Shown piece after piece: positions 1 through 8,699 of a stretch of DNA of 64,000 bases. Source of the DNA: Rhizobium sp. (GTDB taxonomy: Bacteria > Pseudomonadota > Gammaproteobacteria > Burkholderiales > Thiobacillaceae); contig JAIBEL010000013.1 in NCBI GenBank assembly GCA_019459285.1, positions 1-64,000 on the forward strand, in the 5' to 3' direction. Position 1 is the stretch's first letter. Each line of letters opens with the position of its first letter. The notes under the pieces are model-generated. The model made no database searches and was not told the DNA's origin. It saw only the letters and a program-made list of their open reading frames with translations. Position numbers and translations under genes: made by a program.

Positions 1-133
1 GGGCGGCGGTGCGGGTGGCTGTCTGGGGGGTGCCCGGGCGCGACTGTGGGGGCCCCGCGGCCTGGGCCCTGGGGGTCAACGCGCACAGCAGCAGGAGAAA
101 GCCAGGCGCGAGCGCCCGAGCCAGCCGATTCAT
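1..133 (-). CDS. Secreted protein, N-terminal fragment (possible TPM-domain protein)
   Basis: Only the first 44 codons are in the window; the gene runs off the left edge. It begins MNRLARALAPGF, has a hydrophobic LLLLCALT stretch and an AQA|A-type signal peptidase site at about residue 25, then Pro/Thr-rich sequence, so the product is exported. Its ATG lies 8 bp past the lemA stop on the same strand, so the two are probably co-transcribed. In many proteobacteria the gene after lemA encodes a TPM_phosphatase (YgcG-like) protein with just such a signal peptide. That identity is inferred from neighbourhood only, since the domain itself is outside the window. Confidence 0.6.
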   Translation of the reverse strand, partial: MNRLARALAPGFLLLLCALTPRAQAAGPPQSRPGTPQTATRTAA

Positions 134-141
134 CAGGATAA

Positions 142-780
142 TCAGTTGCCGCCTGCAGGCGCGGCCGGTGCCGGTGCGGGTGTGCCGAAATCGACCTTGG
201 GCGGCACGGCGATGGCCTTCTCGTTTTCCACCGTGAAGCTCGGCTTGGTCTTGTAGCCGAACATCATCGCCGTCAGATTGGACGGGAAGGAGCGCACCGT
301 GACGTTATAGGTCTTCACGGCGGTGATGTAGCGATTGCGCGCGACCGTGATGCGGTTCTCGGTGCCTTCGAGCTGCGCCTGCAGATCACGGAATAGGCCA
401 TCCGCCTTGAGCTGAGGGTAGTTCTCGGCAACGAGCAGCAGGCGCGAGAGCGCGCCGGTGAGTTCGCCCTGTGCAGCGATGAACTTCTGGAACGCGGCTT
501 CGTCGTTGATCAGATCGGGGGTTGCCTGGATCGATCCCACGCGGGCGCGGGCCTCGGTGACGCTGATGAACACATCCTTCTCGTGCGCCGCATAACCTTT
601 CACCACATTGACCAGGTTCGGCACCAGATCGGCACGACGCTGGTACTGGTTCAGTACCTCGGCCCAGGTCGCCTTGATCTCTTCATCGGAACTTTGCAGC
701 GTGTTGTAGCCGCAGCCGGACAAGGCCAGCGCCATGCATCCTGCAAGCATCCATTTGAACGCATTGAGCCATTTGAACAT
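142..780 (-). CDS. lemA: LemA family lipoprotein
   Basis: A 212-residue protein with a short basic N-terminus, a hydrophobic segment and a lipobox LSGC near residues 20-23, so it is probably a lipid-anchored envelope protein. The rest is the LemA alpha-helical domain: EEIKATWAEVLNQYQRRADL, a central stretch with AAQGELTGALSRLLLVAENYPQLKA, and ENRITVARNRYITAVKTYN. The tail is Ala/Pro-rich. LemA proteins are widespread and have no settled biochemical role. The length is normal for the family. It is the first gene of a pair with the partial exported protein downstream. Confidence 0.93.
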   Translation of the reverse strand: MFKWLNAFKWMLAGCMALALSGCGYNTLQSSDEEIKATWAEVLNQYQRRADLVPNLVNVVKGYAAHEKDVFISVTEARARVGSIQATPDLINDEAAFQKFIAAQGELTGALSRLLLVAENYPQLKADGLFRDLQAQLEGTENRITVARNRYITAVKTYNVTVRSFPSNLTAMMFGYKTKPSFTVENEKAIAVPPKVDFGTPAPAPAAPAGGN

Positions 781-820
781 CGTCGTCTCCCAGGTTGATG
801 GATTGTTTCAACAGTGCAGT

Positions 821-1873
821 CTACGCCACGCCCCACGTGGCAAACAAAGGATCGGATTCCGTCAGCTTGTCGGCATAGCGGTCGTCCTTGGGACGCCTGA
901 GTCCGCGCTCGACATAGGTTTCCACCTTCTTGAAACCGGCCTGCTTGATCAGCGTGCCGACCCAGGCCATGCGCTCCATCGGATGCAACTGCGTCCACAA
1001 CCGGATCACCTTGGGCGGGAAATAGCGGTGCGACAGCGTCACCACGAACATGCCACCAGGCTTCAAGACCCGCCTGGCTTCGGCGACGATCTTGTGCGGT
1101 TGCGTCAGGTATTCGAACGACACCGTGCACACCACGGCATCGAAGCTGGCGTCGGGAAACGGCAGTACGGGATCGGCGTTGATGTCCTTCACGATCCGCT
1201 CGGCAAGCTGCGAGTTGTCGTCGAGCTCCTCGGCATTGAGGCCCAGCCCGACTGCCGACTGCACGGTGTCCGGCAGATGCGAGCGCCAGCCTGCCATCAG
1301 GTCGAGCACCCGCGCGTTCTCCGGGAGTACGGTGCGGTACAGCGCCTGAATGCGGCGCGCGCAGACGGCATCGACGTGGGTGACCTTGCGGGCGAGTGTG
1401 TAGAACTCGGTATCGGGGAATTCATCCTCGCGGCTGAATGCACCGGGCCCCTCGAAATCGGTCGGCGTCTGCATCTGCGTCTCCATGCCGCTCCACTCGA
1501 GCAGTTGCTCCACCTTGCCGACCGGCTCGGTCGAGACATCGCTCTTGCCGCTGTCGATGCTGAAGATGCGGCCCTGCAGCGGATGGCTGAAATTGGCGAC
1601 GAAGCTGGCTGCGTTGAGCTTCATCACCCGGAACATCGTGGCGGGCGCGTCGTCGGCATGCAGCAGCTGCGACGGGTAGAAGCGTCCCAGCTTGAGCGGC
1701 GCAATGTCGCTGCGGAAAACCTCGTTCGGCACCTCGTGCTCGATCTTCGGGCCGACGTCGACCTGGGCGTCGACCGGCGGCGTGTTGCCTGGCATCCACA
1801 CCACCACCTGATGACGGCCAAGGTCGGAGAAATAATTGACGCGAAAGCGCAGCGCGGAATGCAGGAGTTTCAT
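821..1873 (-). CDS. SAM-dependent methyltransferase, class I
   Basis: A 350-residue protein. The C-terminal half is a Rossmann methyltransferase: a motif I-like ARVLDLMAGW, an acidic loop NAEELDDN, the motif FDAVVCTVSFEYLTQPHKIV and the motif EARRVLKPGGMFVVTLSHRYFP, as in Methyltransf_11 proteins. The N-terminal ~150 residues (from MKLLHSALRFRVNYFSDLGRH) match nothing I recognise and may bind substrate. I chose the ATG at 1873 because the upstream in-frame sequence is the low-complexity heptamer array. Motif I lacks the usual GxGxG, so cofactor binding is inferred from the later motifs. The substrate cannot be told from sequence. Confidence 0.8.
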   Translation of the reverse strand: MKLLHSALRFRVNYFSDLGRHQVVVWMPGNTPPVDAQVDVGPKIEHEVPNEVFRSDIAPLKLGRFYPSQLLHADDAPATMFRVMKLNAASFVANFSHPLQGRIFSIDSGKSDVSTEPVGKVEQLLEWSGMETQMQTPTDFEGPGAFSREDEFPDTEFYTLARKVTHVDAVCARRIQALYRTVLPENARVLDLMAGWRSHLPDTVQSAVGLGLNAEELDDNSQLAERIVKDINADPVLPFPDASFDAVVCTVSFEYLTQPHKIVAEARRVLKPGGMFVVTLSHRYFPPKVIRLWTQLHPMERMAWVGTLIKQAGFKKVETYVERGLRRPKDDRYADKLTESDPLFATWGVA

Positions 1874-1882
1874 TGTGGGTAA

Positions 1883-1917
1883 GTAGTGAGCGGTAAGCGG
1901 TAAGCGGTGAGTGGTTA
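1883..1917. repeat. Degenerate heptamer tandem array
   Basis: Five consecutive 7-bp units: GTAGTGA, GCGGTAA, GCGGTAA, GCGGTGA, GTGGTTA. The array sits between the methyltransferase start codon and the end of the UDG gene, and its last unit contains the UDG stop codon (TAA on the minus strand). A related patch, AGCGGTGAGCGG, lies inside the UDG gene near 2500. This looks like a slippage-prone simple repeat; no function is evident. Confidence 0.7.
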
Positions 1918-2586
1918 AGCAATGGCGAGGGTCTGCATCGTGCGTCGGGCCAGGCACAGGTCTTCCCATGCGCGCGCCTTGTCGGGCAGGTTGCGCAGCA
2001 GGTAGGCCGGATGATAGGTCACCACCAGCGGCACATTCTGGAACTGGTGCACTCGGCCGCGCAGGCGGCTGATCGCCTCGTCGGTGTCGAGCAGGCTTTG
2101 CGCGGCGAAGCGTCCCAGCGCCAGGATGAGCCTGGGCTGGATGAGTTCGATCTGCGCCAGCAGGTAGGGACGGCACGCGGCCACTTCGTCCGGCTCGGGG
2201 TTGCGGTTGCCGGGCGGGCGCGATTTCAGCACGTTGGCAATGTAGACGTTGTCGCCACGCTTCAAGCCGATTGCGGCCAGCATGGCGTCGAGCAGCTTGC
2301 CCGCCTGGCCGACGAACGGCTCGCCTACCCGGTCTTCATCCGCCCCAGGCGCCTCGCCGATGATCAGCCAGTCGGCGTTGCGGTCGCCGACGCCGAGCAC
2401 ACCCTGCGTGCGAGTGGTGGAGAGCTTGCAGGCGGTGCAATGCGCGACGGCGTCGGCCAGCTGGTCCCAGCTATAAGACGGCGACCGGGGCGCAGCGAGC
2501 GGTGAGCGGAAGGCCGGAAATGTCTCGCGCAACCGCCAGGCGGGGCCGATGCCCAGTTCGCCGAACACGTCGTCACGGCTCAGCAT
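1915..2586 (-). CDS. Uracil-DNA glycosylase, family 4 type (Fe-S class)
   Basis: A 223-residue protein of the type 4 UDG family, which removes uracil from DNA and normally carries a 4Fe-4S cluster. Visible motifs are HCTACKLS (first two cluster cysteines), [24 protein letters not shown] (active-site loop), [25 protein letters not shown] and the terminal motif [10 protein letters not shown]. In the relatives I know, the third ligand lies in KCRPPGNR. Here the DNA codes Ser (TCG) at that place, leaving three of the four expected cysteines. The ~40-residue N-terminal extension is low in complexity. Its start overlaps the rimI stop by 7 bp, so it is translated with the tsaB-rimI group. Confidence 0.88.
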   Translation of the reverse strand: MLSRDDVFGELGIGPAWRLRETFPAFRSPLAAPRSPSYSWDQLADAVAHCTACKLSTTRTQGVLGVGDRNADWLIIGEAPGADEDRVGEPFVGQAGKLLDAMLAAIGLKRGDNVYIANVLKSRPPGNRNPEPDEVAACRPYLLAQIELIQPRLILALGRFAAQSLLDTDEAISRLRGRVHQFQNVPLVVTYHPAYLLRNLPDKARAWEDLCLARRTMQTLAIA

Positions 2587-3047
2587 GCCAGATCCTTCTT
2601 CATGATGAGCGCATCCTCGCGGCCGTTGCGGGCCGGGTAGTAGCCCCGGCGCACCGCCAGATCGACGAAACCGCTGCCATGGTACAGCGCGATGGCGGCG
2701 GCATTGGAGGTTCGCACCTCGAGAAACAGGCTTGCGGCCTTGTGGTCGCAGGCCCGCGCCAGACAGTGCTCGAGCAGGTCGCGGCCGAGACCATGCCGGC
2801 GCCAGATCGGGGCGATGGTAAGGTTGAGCAGATGCGCCTCGCCCGCTGCAGCCATCAGTGCGTAATAGCCGATGATTTCACCCTCGGCCTCGCGCACCCA
2901 CATGCTGTAGCCGGCGTTCAACGAATCGGCAAAATTGCCCGGACTCCACGGGTACTCGTAGCTGGCGAGTTCGATCCGGTGGATGCGTGGCAGATCGGCC
3001 TCGGTCATCGGCCGCAGGTGGTGCGCAATTTCGAAGACTGCACTCAT
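2580..3047 (-). CDS. rimI: Ribosomal protein S18-alanine N-acetyltransferase
   Basis: A 155-residue GNAT acetyltransferase. The acetyl-CoA loop is RRHGLGRDLLEH (Q/RxxGxG motif), preceded by the beta-4 strand HLLNLTIAPIW. It is followed by SLFLEVRTSNAAAIALYHGSGF and RRGYYPARNGREDALIMKKDL, the RimI signature end. RimI acetylates the N-terminal alanine of ribosomal protein S18. The ATG overlaps the tsaB stop by 4 bp, the common tsaB-rimI arrangement, and the 3' end overlaps the UDG gene. The start is well fixed by the overlap. Confidence 0.95.
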   Translation of the reverse strand: MSAVFEIAHHLRPMTEADLPRIHRIELASYEYPWSPGNFADSLNAGYSMWVREAEGEIIGYYALMAAAGEAHLLNLTIAPIWRRHGLGRDLLEHCLARACDHKAASLFLEVRTSNAAAIALYHGSGFVDLAVRRGYYPARNGREDALIMKKDLAC

Positions 3048-3733
3048 GCAGAGCGCCTCGCGCGACGCTCGTCCACCGTGAGCGCCACTTTGTCGCGCAG
3101 ATAGATCGGCGCGGCCAGCGCCGCATCCTGCCCCTCGCCACGTTCGAATGCGCGAGCGGCGAGCGGCGCCATCGCGGCGGCATCGGGCATCAGCGTGTCG
3201 TCGATGCGCGCTAGCCGTGGAGCCAGACGCGGACGCAACACGTTGCCCAATGCGACGAAGCCATTGCCGGCGCCGATCCAGTCGCCCCCTTCCGGCACCG
3301 CCACCGATTCGGGCAGCGCCAGCTGCGGCTCGCTCACCGTGTGCCAGTCGACGCCCTCTCTCCGGTAGGCCGCCCAGTAGACCTCGGCCATGCGCGCGTC
3401 AAGCACGGTCAGCACCTGCCCCGCACCCGTCTGTTCGGCGATCGATTCCAGCGTGGAGACGCCCACCACCGGCAGGCCGGCGCCCAATGCCAGCCCCTGC
3501 GTCACCGCACAGGCGATCCTGAGGCCGGTAAACGAGCCGGGGCCGGCGCCATAGGCGATGCCGTCAAGTTGACGCAGCGTCACCGCCGATTCGCGCAGGA
3601 GGTCGTCCACCATTGGCAGCAACAGGCTGCTGTGCCGCTGTTCGGCCAGTATCCGGCGCGCCTGGATGTGGCCGTCCAGCCACAGTGCAGCCGAACACCA
3701 TTCGGTGGAGGTATCGAGGACAAGCAATTTCAT
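3044..3733 (-). CDS. tsaB: tRNA threonylcarbamoyladenosine biosynthesis protein TsaB
   Basis: A 229-residue ASKHA-fold protein that dimerises with TsaD and is needed for t6A37 modification of ANN-decoding tRNAs. It opens MKLLVLDTSTEWCSAALW, then ILAEQRHSSLLLPMV, and has the conserved GIAYGAGPGSFTGLRIACAVTQGLA segment near residues 70-95. I start at the ATG at 3733, because ten upstream in-frame residues (MSAATGKIAR) precede the canonical MKLL start. It is the first gene of the overlapping tsaB-rimI-UDG cluster. Confidence 0.94.
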   Translation of the reverse strand: MKLLVLDTSTEWCSAALWLDGHIQARRILAEQRHSSLLLPMVDDLLRESAVTLRQLDGIAYGAGPGSFTGLRIACAVTQGLALGAGLPVVGVSTLESIAEQTGAGQVLTVLDARMAEVYWAAYRREGVDWHTVSEPQLALPESVAVPEGGDWIGAGNGFVALGNVLRPRLAPRLARIDDTLMPDAAAMAPLAARAFERGEGQDAALAAPIYLRDKVALTVDERRARRSA

Positions 3734-3772
3734 TCGTGCGATTTTACCGGTTGCAGCAGACAATCAGACGTT

Positions 3773-4225
3773 TCATGGCGAGTCCTGCCCGGCAGCGGGT
3801 TGAACGGGTATCAGGATTTCGAAGCGCACCCGCGACCACGGGTCACGCACATCGGACAAACGAACAATGCGTGCCTCCAGTACCTGTCCCCGCTCGAGCA
3901 GACGCGCCACATCGGAATTCTCGCGACGCGGCACATAGCCGATCTTGTGGCCCTGCCATTCCACCCGAACCGCCCTGGCATCGTGGGAATTGTCGGGTTC
4001 ACGTACCACGGCTAGCGCATCGCCCACCCGCATCTGCGACCACAGCGCCCTCCCTGCATGGTACTGGAACCCCGCAAGGGGCGAATCCTGCAACAGGATG
4101 TGCGCTGTGACCTCGGCGCAAAGCGGCTGCGACCACAGCCAGACCAGCAGAAGTACGATGGCCGGGCGGCCCGATGTCCATCCGGATCGCATGGGCGTCG
4201 TTGCACTGACGGGTTCGCGCATCAT
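3773..4225 (-). CDS. Exported HIRAN-domain protein
   Basis: About 150 residues. After a 25-30 residue leader comes a hydrophobic stretch AIVLLLVWLWSQPLCA with a plausible signal peptidase site before EVTAH. The remaining ~100 residues fit the HIRAN domain: LAGFQYHAGRALWSQMRVGDAL, VREPDNSHDARAVRVEWQGHKIGYVPRRENSDVARLLERG. HIRAN domains usually sit on DNA-repair helicases and bind DNA ends; single-domain exported versions exist, with unknown role. Two adjacent ATG codons (4225, 4222) follow a GAGAGGA ribosome site, so the exact start is uncertain by one codon. It diverges from phoH. Confidence 0.78.
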   Translation of the reverse strand: MMREPVSATTPMRSGWTSGRPAIVLLLVWLWSQPLCAEVTAHILLQDSPLAGFQYHAGRALWSQMRVGDALAVVREPDNSHDARAVRVEWQGHKIGYVPRRENSDVARLLERGQVLEARIVRLSDVRDPWSRVRFEILIPVQPAAGQDSP

Positions 4226-4391
4226 GTTCCTCTCGAGGTTCCGAGCTGGAGAGCCGAACATTCTACTGAGAATTACGGTATCCCATTCGCGCGGATCGGC
4301 CGCGGCCTGCGTTTAATTTTTGACTGGACAAGCAGGCTCCGGCTTGAGGTAGGATGAACGCATTCCTGTCCTCCTTAACCATGAAACCGAC

Positions 4392-5789
4392 ATGCCGAGA
4401 AAAGCCGCCGCTCTGACCAAGCTGTTCGTATTGGATACCAACGTGCTAATGCACGACCCCACCAGCCTGTACCGCTTCGAAGAACACGACGTCTATGTGC
4501 CGATCGCAACCTTGGAGGAACTCGACCAGCACAAAAAGGGCATGAACGAGGTATCGCGCAACGCCCGCCAGGCCAGCCGTTTTCTCGACGAGATCGTCAG
4601 CAAGCTCGACAGCATCGAGGAAGGCGTGCCGCTCGCACCGCATAGCCATAATGCCGCCACCGGCCGACTGTTCCTGCAAACCCAGGCGATCACCGGCGAC
4701 ATTCCGCTGAGCCTGCCGACCAGCAAGGTCGACAACCAGATCCTCGGCGTCGTGCTGTTCCTGTCGCGCCATTATCCCAAGCGGCAGGTCATCCTGGTGT
4801 CGAAAGACATCAACATGCGCATCAAGGCGCGTGCGCTGGGTCTGCCCGCCGAGGATTACTTCAACGACAAGGTACTGGAAGACACCGACCTGCTCTACGC
4901 CGGCCTGCGCGAGCTGCCCGCCGACTTCTGGGACACGCACGGCAAGGGCATGGAGTCGTGGCAAGCCAACGGCCAAACCTACTACCGCATCAAGGGACCG
5001 CTGGTCACCAGCCTGCTGCCGAACGAATTCGTCTTCCAGGAAGGTCCCAACCCGCTCTACGCGAAGGTACTAAAGGTCGAGGGCAAGCAGGCGGAGATGG
5101 TCACGGTGCGCGACTTCAGCCACCACAAGAACAACGTCTGGGGTATTACCTCGCGCAACCGCGAGCAGAACTTCGCACTCAACGTACTGATGGATCCCGA
5201 GATCGACTTCGTCACCCTGCTCGGCCAGGCCGGCACCGGCAAGACCCTTCTCACTCTGGCCGCAGGCCTGGCCCAGGTGCTCGACAAGAAGATATACACC
5301 GAAATCATCATGACCCGCGTGACCGTCCCGGTCGGCGAAGACATCGGTTTCCTGCCCGGGACCGAGGAAGAAAAAATGACGCCGTGGATGGGCGCATTGG
5401 AAGACAACCTCGACGTACTGAACAAGAGCGACGACGATGCCGGCGAATGGGGACGCGCTGCCACGCAGGACCTGATCCGTTCGCGCATCAAGGTCAAGTC
5501 GCTGAACTTCATGCGCGGCCGCACTTTCCTCAACAAGTTTCTCATCATCGACGAGGCGCAGAACCTCACGCCCAAGCAGATGAAAACGCTGATCACCCGC
5601 GCCGGCCCCGGCACCAAGGTGGTGTGCCTGGGCAATATCTCCCAGATCGACACGCCCTACCTCACCGAAGGCAGTTCCGGCCTCACCTACGTGGTGGACC
5701 ACTTCAAGGGCTGGCCGCACAACGGCCATGTCACCTTGCAGCGGGGTGAGCGTTCGCGTCTGGCCGACTATGCTGCAGAAGTGCTGTAA
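4392..5789 (+). CDS. PIN/PhoH family NTPase
   Basis: A 465-residue two-domain protein. The N-terminal PIN nuclease domain (~1-150) starts KLFVLDTNVLMHDPTSLYRF and contains VYVPIATLEELDQHKKG. The C-terminal PhoH domain (~230-465) has the P-loop GQAGTGKTLLTLAAGLAQ, the segment TVPVGEDIGFLPGTEEEKMTPWMG, the Walker B-like FLIIDEAQNLTPKQMKTLITRAGPGTKVVCLGN and a terminal RGERSRLADYAAEVL. This PhoH2/YlaK arrangement has been linked to RNA unwinding and cleavage in actinobacteria; here that is family knowledge. The small secreted gene downstream is 25 bp away and may share its message. Confidence 0.92.
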   Translation: MPRKAAALTKLFVLDTNVLMHDPTSLYRFEEHDVYVPIATLEELDQHKKGMNEVSRNARQASRFLDEIVSKLDSIEEGVPLAPHSHNAATGRLFLQTQAITGDIPLSLPTSKVDNQILGVVLFLSRHYPKRQVILVSKDINMRIKARALGLPAEDYFNDKVLEDTDLLYAGLRELPADFWDTHGKGMESWQANGQTYYRIKGPLVTSLLPNEFVFQEGPNPLYAKVLKVEGKQAEMVTVRDFSHHKNNVWGITSRNREQNFALNVLMDPEIDFVTLLGQAGTGKTLLTLAAGLAQVLDKKIYTEIIMTRVTVPVGEDIGFLPGTEEEKMTPWMGALEDNLDVLNKSDDDAGEWGRAATQDLIRSRIKVKSLNFMRGRTFLNKFLIIDEAQNLTPKQMKTLITRAGPGTKVVCLGNISQIDTPYLTEGSSGLTYVVDHFKGWPHNGHVTLQRGERSRLADYAAEVL

Positions 5790-5814
5790 CCCGACACGTC
5801 CCAGGAGACGCATC

Positions 5815-6579
5815 ATGGCTGCACTGATTTCAAAGCGCGGGATCATGCTGGCAACCGGCCTTGCGCTGAGCCTGCCTGCCTACGCCTTCGACTGGAGTGG
5901 AATTCTTAAGGGCGTAACCCGCCAACCTGCCAGCGAGACCGCCACAACCAGCGGCGTCGACGCGCTCTCCAATGCCGACATCAACGCCGGATTGAAGGAA
6001 GCGCTGACCCGCGGCGCCGACGCCGCCGTCGCCCAGCTCGGCCAGAAAGACGGCTTCTTCGGCAACGCCGCACTGAAAATCCCGCTGCCGCCCAGTCTGC
6101 AGAAAGCCGAAAAAGCCATGCGCATGTTCGGCATGGGCAAGCAGGCGGACGACCTGGTGCTGTCGATGAACCGCGCAGCGGAAGCCGCCGTGCCGGAGGC
6201 CAAGACCCTGCTGGTCGGGGCGGTGAAGGAGATGACGCTGGAAGACGCCAAGGGCATCCTCACGGGCGGCCAGACCTCGGCCACTGATTTCTTCCGCAGG
6301 AAAACGGAGGCCAGGCTCGCCGAACGCTTCGAGCCCATCGTCAAGGCGAACACCGACAAAGTCGGCCTGGCCCAGCAGTACAACCAGTATGCCGGCATGG
6401 CGGCGCAATTCAATCTGCTCGACAAGAAACAGGCCAATGTCGAGCAGTACGTCACCCAGCAGGCACTCGACCGGCTCTATACCCTGATCGGAGAAAAAGA
6501 GGCTGCCATCCGAGCCAATCCGTTGCAGGCCGGCAGCGATTTGTTGAAGAAGGTCTTTGGCGCCGTCAGCGGCAAGTGA
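5815..6579 (+). CDS. DUF4197 exported protein
   Basis: A 254-residue protein with a signal peptide (ISKRGIMLATGLALSLPAYA, cleavage before FDW). The mature part is the DUF4197 domain: ALSNADINAGLKEALTRGADAAV, the aromatic DGFFGNAALKIPLPPSLQKAE, TDFFRRKTEARLAERFEPIV, and a C-terminal QYVTQQALDRLYTLIGEKEAAIRANP. DUF4197 proteins are periplasmic and helical, of unknown function. The start is set by an AGGAGA ribosome site 6-8 bp before the ATG at 5815. It follows phoH closely on the same strand. Confidence 0.88.
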   Translation: MAALISKRGIMLATGLALSLPAYAFDWSGILKGVTRQPASETATTSGVDALSNADINAGLKEALTRGADAAVAQLGQKDGFFGNAALKIPLPPSLQKAEKAMRMFGMGKQADDLVLSMNRAAEAAVPEAKTLLVGAVKEMTLEDAKGILTGGQTSATDFFRRKTEARLAERFEPIVKANTDKVGLAQQYNQYAGMAAQFNLLDKKQANVEQYVTQQALDRLYTLIGEKEAAIRANPLQAGSDLLKKVFGAVSGK

Positions 6580-6631
6580 CGCATCCGTGCTGCGGTATGC
6601 TACAGCCCATCCTGTTCCCTACTCGCATGCC

Positions 6632-7129
6632 ATGACAATTAGAGCGAAAGCCTTCTGCCTGCTCGCCGGATTGCTGTTCGGCCTGCCCGCCCAGGCCTGG
6701 GAGATCGGCGAATTCAGGAACGGCATGAGCCGCAGCGAAGTCCAACAGGCGCTCAAGACCTGGAATTTCGACCGGACTCTGCCGGTCGGCAACGACGGTC
6801 TGTTTGCCTACGACCTGCCCGGCAACCCGACCGGCCGCCGCTTCCTGTTCACCTTCTGCAACGACAAGCTGGTGGCATTCGACCAGGAAATCGAACCGGA
6901 CTTCCGCCACTTTGTCACCATCGCGTCGAACTACTCCAACCTCTACGGCAACCCGCTCAAGGTCATTCCCTACACCAGCGTCGTCGCCAGCGGCGAGAAG
7001 AACCTGCTGGCGATGTTCTGGCGCAAAGGCTCGGATTATCTGGGACTCAAATACGTCCTGTACGCCAACAGCGAACAACTCTCCATGACCGTCCAGGTCG
7101 GCAACAACTGCTGGCAGGCGCCTCGTTGA
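6632..7129 (+). CDS. Exported protein of unknown function
   Basis: A 165-residue protein with a signal peptide (AKAFCLLAGLLFGLPAQA, cleavage before WEIGEF). The mature part is predicted globular, with two cysteines (FTFCNDKL and NNCWQAP) that could form a disulphide. It contains FRNGMSRSEVQQALKTW, a pattern seen in periplasmic BamE/SmpA-like N-termini, but I cannot assign a family. The ATG at 6632 is chosen to put the basic n-region just before the hydrophobic core. It converges on the methyltransferase gene with a 1-bp gap between stop codons. Confidence 0.72.
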   Translation: MTIRAKAFCLLAGLLFGLPAQAWEIGEFRNGMSRSEVQQALKTWNFDRTLPVGNDGLFAYDLPGNPTGRRFLFTFCNDKLVAFDQEIEPDFRHFVTIASNYSNLYGNPLKVIPYTSVVASGEKNLLAMFWRKGSDYLGLKYVLYANSEQLSMTVQVGNNCWQAPR

Positions 7130-7130
7130 A

Positions 7131-8657
7131 TCATTGCGGCCCGGGCGACCTGGGCGGTTCCGTCAGCAAGCCCTGGCGCGCAAATAGCCATACCATCCGG
7201 TGTGTAATTGCCCGGATGGTTTCCGGTGTCTGTTCATATCCCGCATCGGCCAACACATTCCGGAGAACGACCGCGAGTTCGTCCAGCGTGCGGTTGCCAT
7301 CCAGCAGGCTCAGCAGAATACGGCCGGGCCCATCGAGTTCCAAAGCCACATGACGCGCACCGCTGACCGTCCAGCCGGGTGAGGTTGCCTGCAATCGTGC
7401 CAGGGCGTGCGCGCGGGGCCGATCCACCGGCTCGGTCGCGGACGGCATCGTATCCACGCTGGGCGTCACGCCATGCGCCATGACCAACGGGAACAAGGCA
7501 TTCCGAAAAGCCGCCTCGTCGACGTCCCCGGCGTCATAGTCGGTCATCGCGTGTTTGGTGGATGCCAGCAATTCCGGATAGGCCAGTGCGGCAGGATAGG
7601 CGGCCGACAGGATCATTGCCGCCGCCTTCATTGCAGGATGGGCGACTGGGTACGCGCCGCCTGCCGGATTGACGAAAACCTGTTCGCCCGTCGTCTCGAG
7701 ATCGATTTCATCATCGCTACGCAGATCCGCATGAAATGCCAGTTGGCGCAGTGCGTCGGCCTGCGGCGGTTGGGCGCACGGCGCATCGGCGCGCGCGATC
7801 AATGCACGGCGGAAACGGACGGCATGTGCCTCGTCGAGCGCCGCTTCGGCATCCAGCCAGCGGCCGGCCATACTTTCGGGAATCAGGCCCCAGGCATCCT
7901 CGAGCTCGACCACCGCATGGCGTGACCCGGCTTCGCCGACGTAGCGCAGGCCGTGGTCATCGAGTTGAGCAGCGAATTCGGCAAACCGGGTCGGCATGTT
8001 GAATTCGGCAAGATATTCATGAAACAGGTAAGACGGGGCAGCTGATTTCAGATAAGCGATTTCCTTCAGCAGAGCCTGATCAGTCCATTCGGCCTCCAGT
8101 TCGGCCAATACACGCCGGGCTTCCACAAAACGCTCAGGTGCAGCCAGGTCGGCCGCAGTACGCTCGATCAGCGCCGTGCGCAGGGGCATCAGTCGCGCCC
8201 AGCCCGCCGTGACGTTGAAACTGACATAGGCCACGCCATGCGGCGCCAGATGGCACCGGCACACGTCGAGCAATGCACGCTGAATCGCCGGCGGCACCCA
8301 CGAAAACACACCATGCGCGATGATGTAATCGAATTCGCCCAGATCAGCAGGCAGCGCGGCAAGATCGCCATGCACGATGCGGATATTGGACAGTCCCAGA
8401 TGACGAATGAAATCGGCCCCCGCCTCTGCCTGCACGCGCGACAATTCCACGCCCACGCAGTCGGACCCAGGCCAGCGCCACGCCAGGGGGATCAGGTTGC
8501 CGCCAGAGGCGCATCCGAGCTCGAGGATGCGTGCCTGCGCCGGGGCGGGTGCATCGAAGCCATGCAGCTTCGCAACCGCAGCCAGGAAATCCGGCTGGGT
8601 TTCAGGCAGAGGCAGGCTGTCGTAGGGCAGTTCGTCGTAGCTGGCGAGCGTATCCAT
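7131..8657 (-). CDS. Class I methyltransferase with regulatory domain
   Basis: A 508-residue protein. The N-terminal SAM domain (~40-190) has ARILELGCASGGNLIPLAWRWP (motif I), VGVELSRVQAEAG, a DLAALPADLGEFDYIIAHGVFSWVPP stretch, and APHGVAYVSFNVTAGW. The middle and end (~215-500) correspond to the methyltransferase regulatory domain family (PF10119 type), with LFHEYLAEFNMPTRFAEFAAQLDDHGLRYVGE. The start at 8657 (MDTLASYDELPYDSLPLPETQP) matches the usual beginning of this family; a 12-residue upstream extension is unlikely. The methyl acceptor is unknown. Confidence 0.87.
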   Translation of the reverse strand: MDTLASYDELPYDSLPLPETQPDFLAAVAKLHGFDAPAPAQARILELGCASGGNLIPLAWRWPGSDCVGVELSRVQAEAGADFIRHLGLSNIRIVHGDLAALPADLGEFDYIIAHGVFSWVPPAIQRALLDVCRCHLAPHGVAYVSFNVTAGWARLMPLRTALIERTAADLAAPERFVEARRVLAELEAEWTDQALLKEIAYLKSAAPSYLFHEYLAEFNMPTRFAEFAAQLDDHGLRYVGEAGSRHAVVELEDAWGLIPESMAGRWLDAEAALDEAHAVRFRRALIARADAPCAQPPQADALRQLAFHADLRSDDEIDLETTGEQVFVNPAGGAYPVAHPAMKAAAMILSAAYPAALAYPELLASTKHAMTDYDAGDVDEAAFRNALFPLVMAHGVTPSVDTMPSATEPVDRPRAHALARLQATSPGWTVSGARHVALELDGPGRILLSLLDGNRTLDELAVVLRNVLADAGYEQTPETIRAITHRMVWLFARQGLLTEPPRSPGPQ

Positions 8658-8699
8658 GGCGACGATTGTCCCAGCCCGGCCCAAGCCGCTCAAGTCCGA

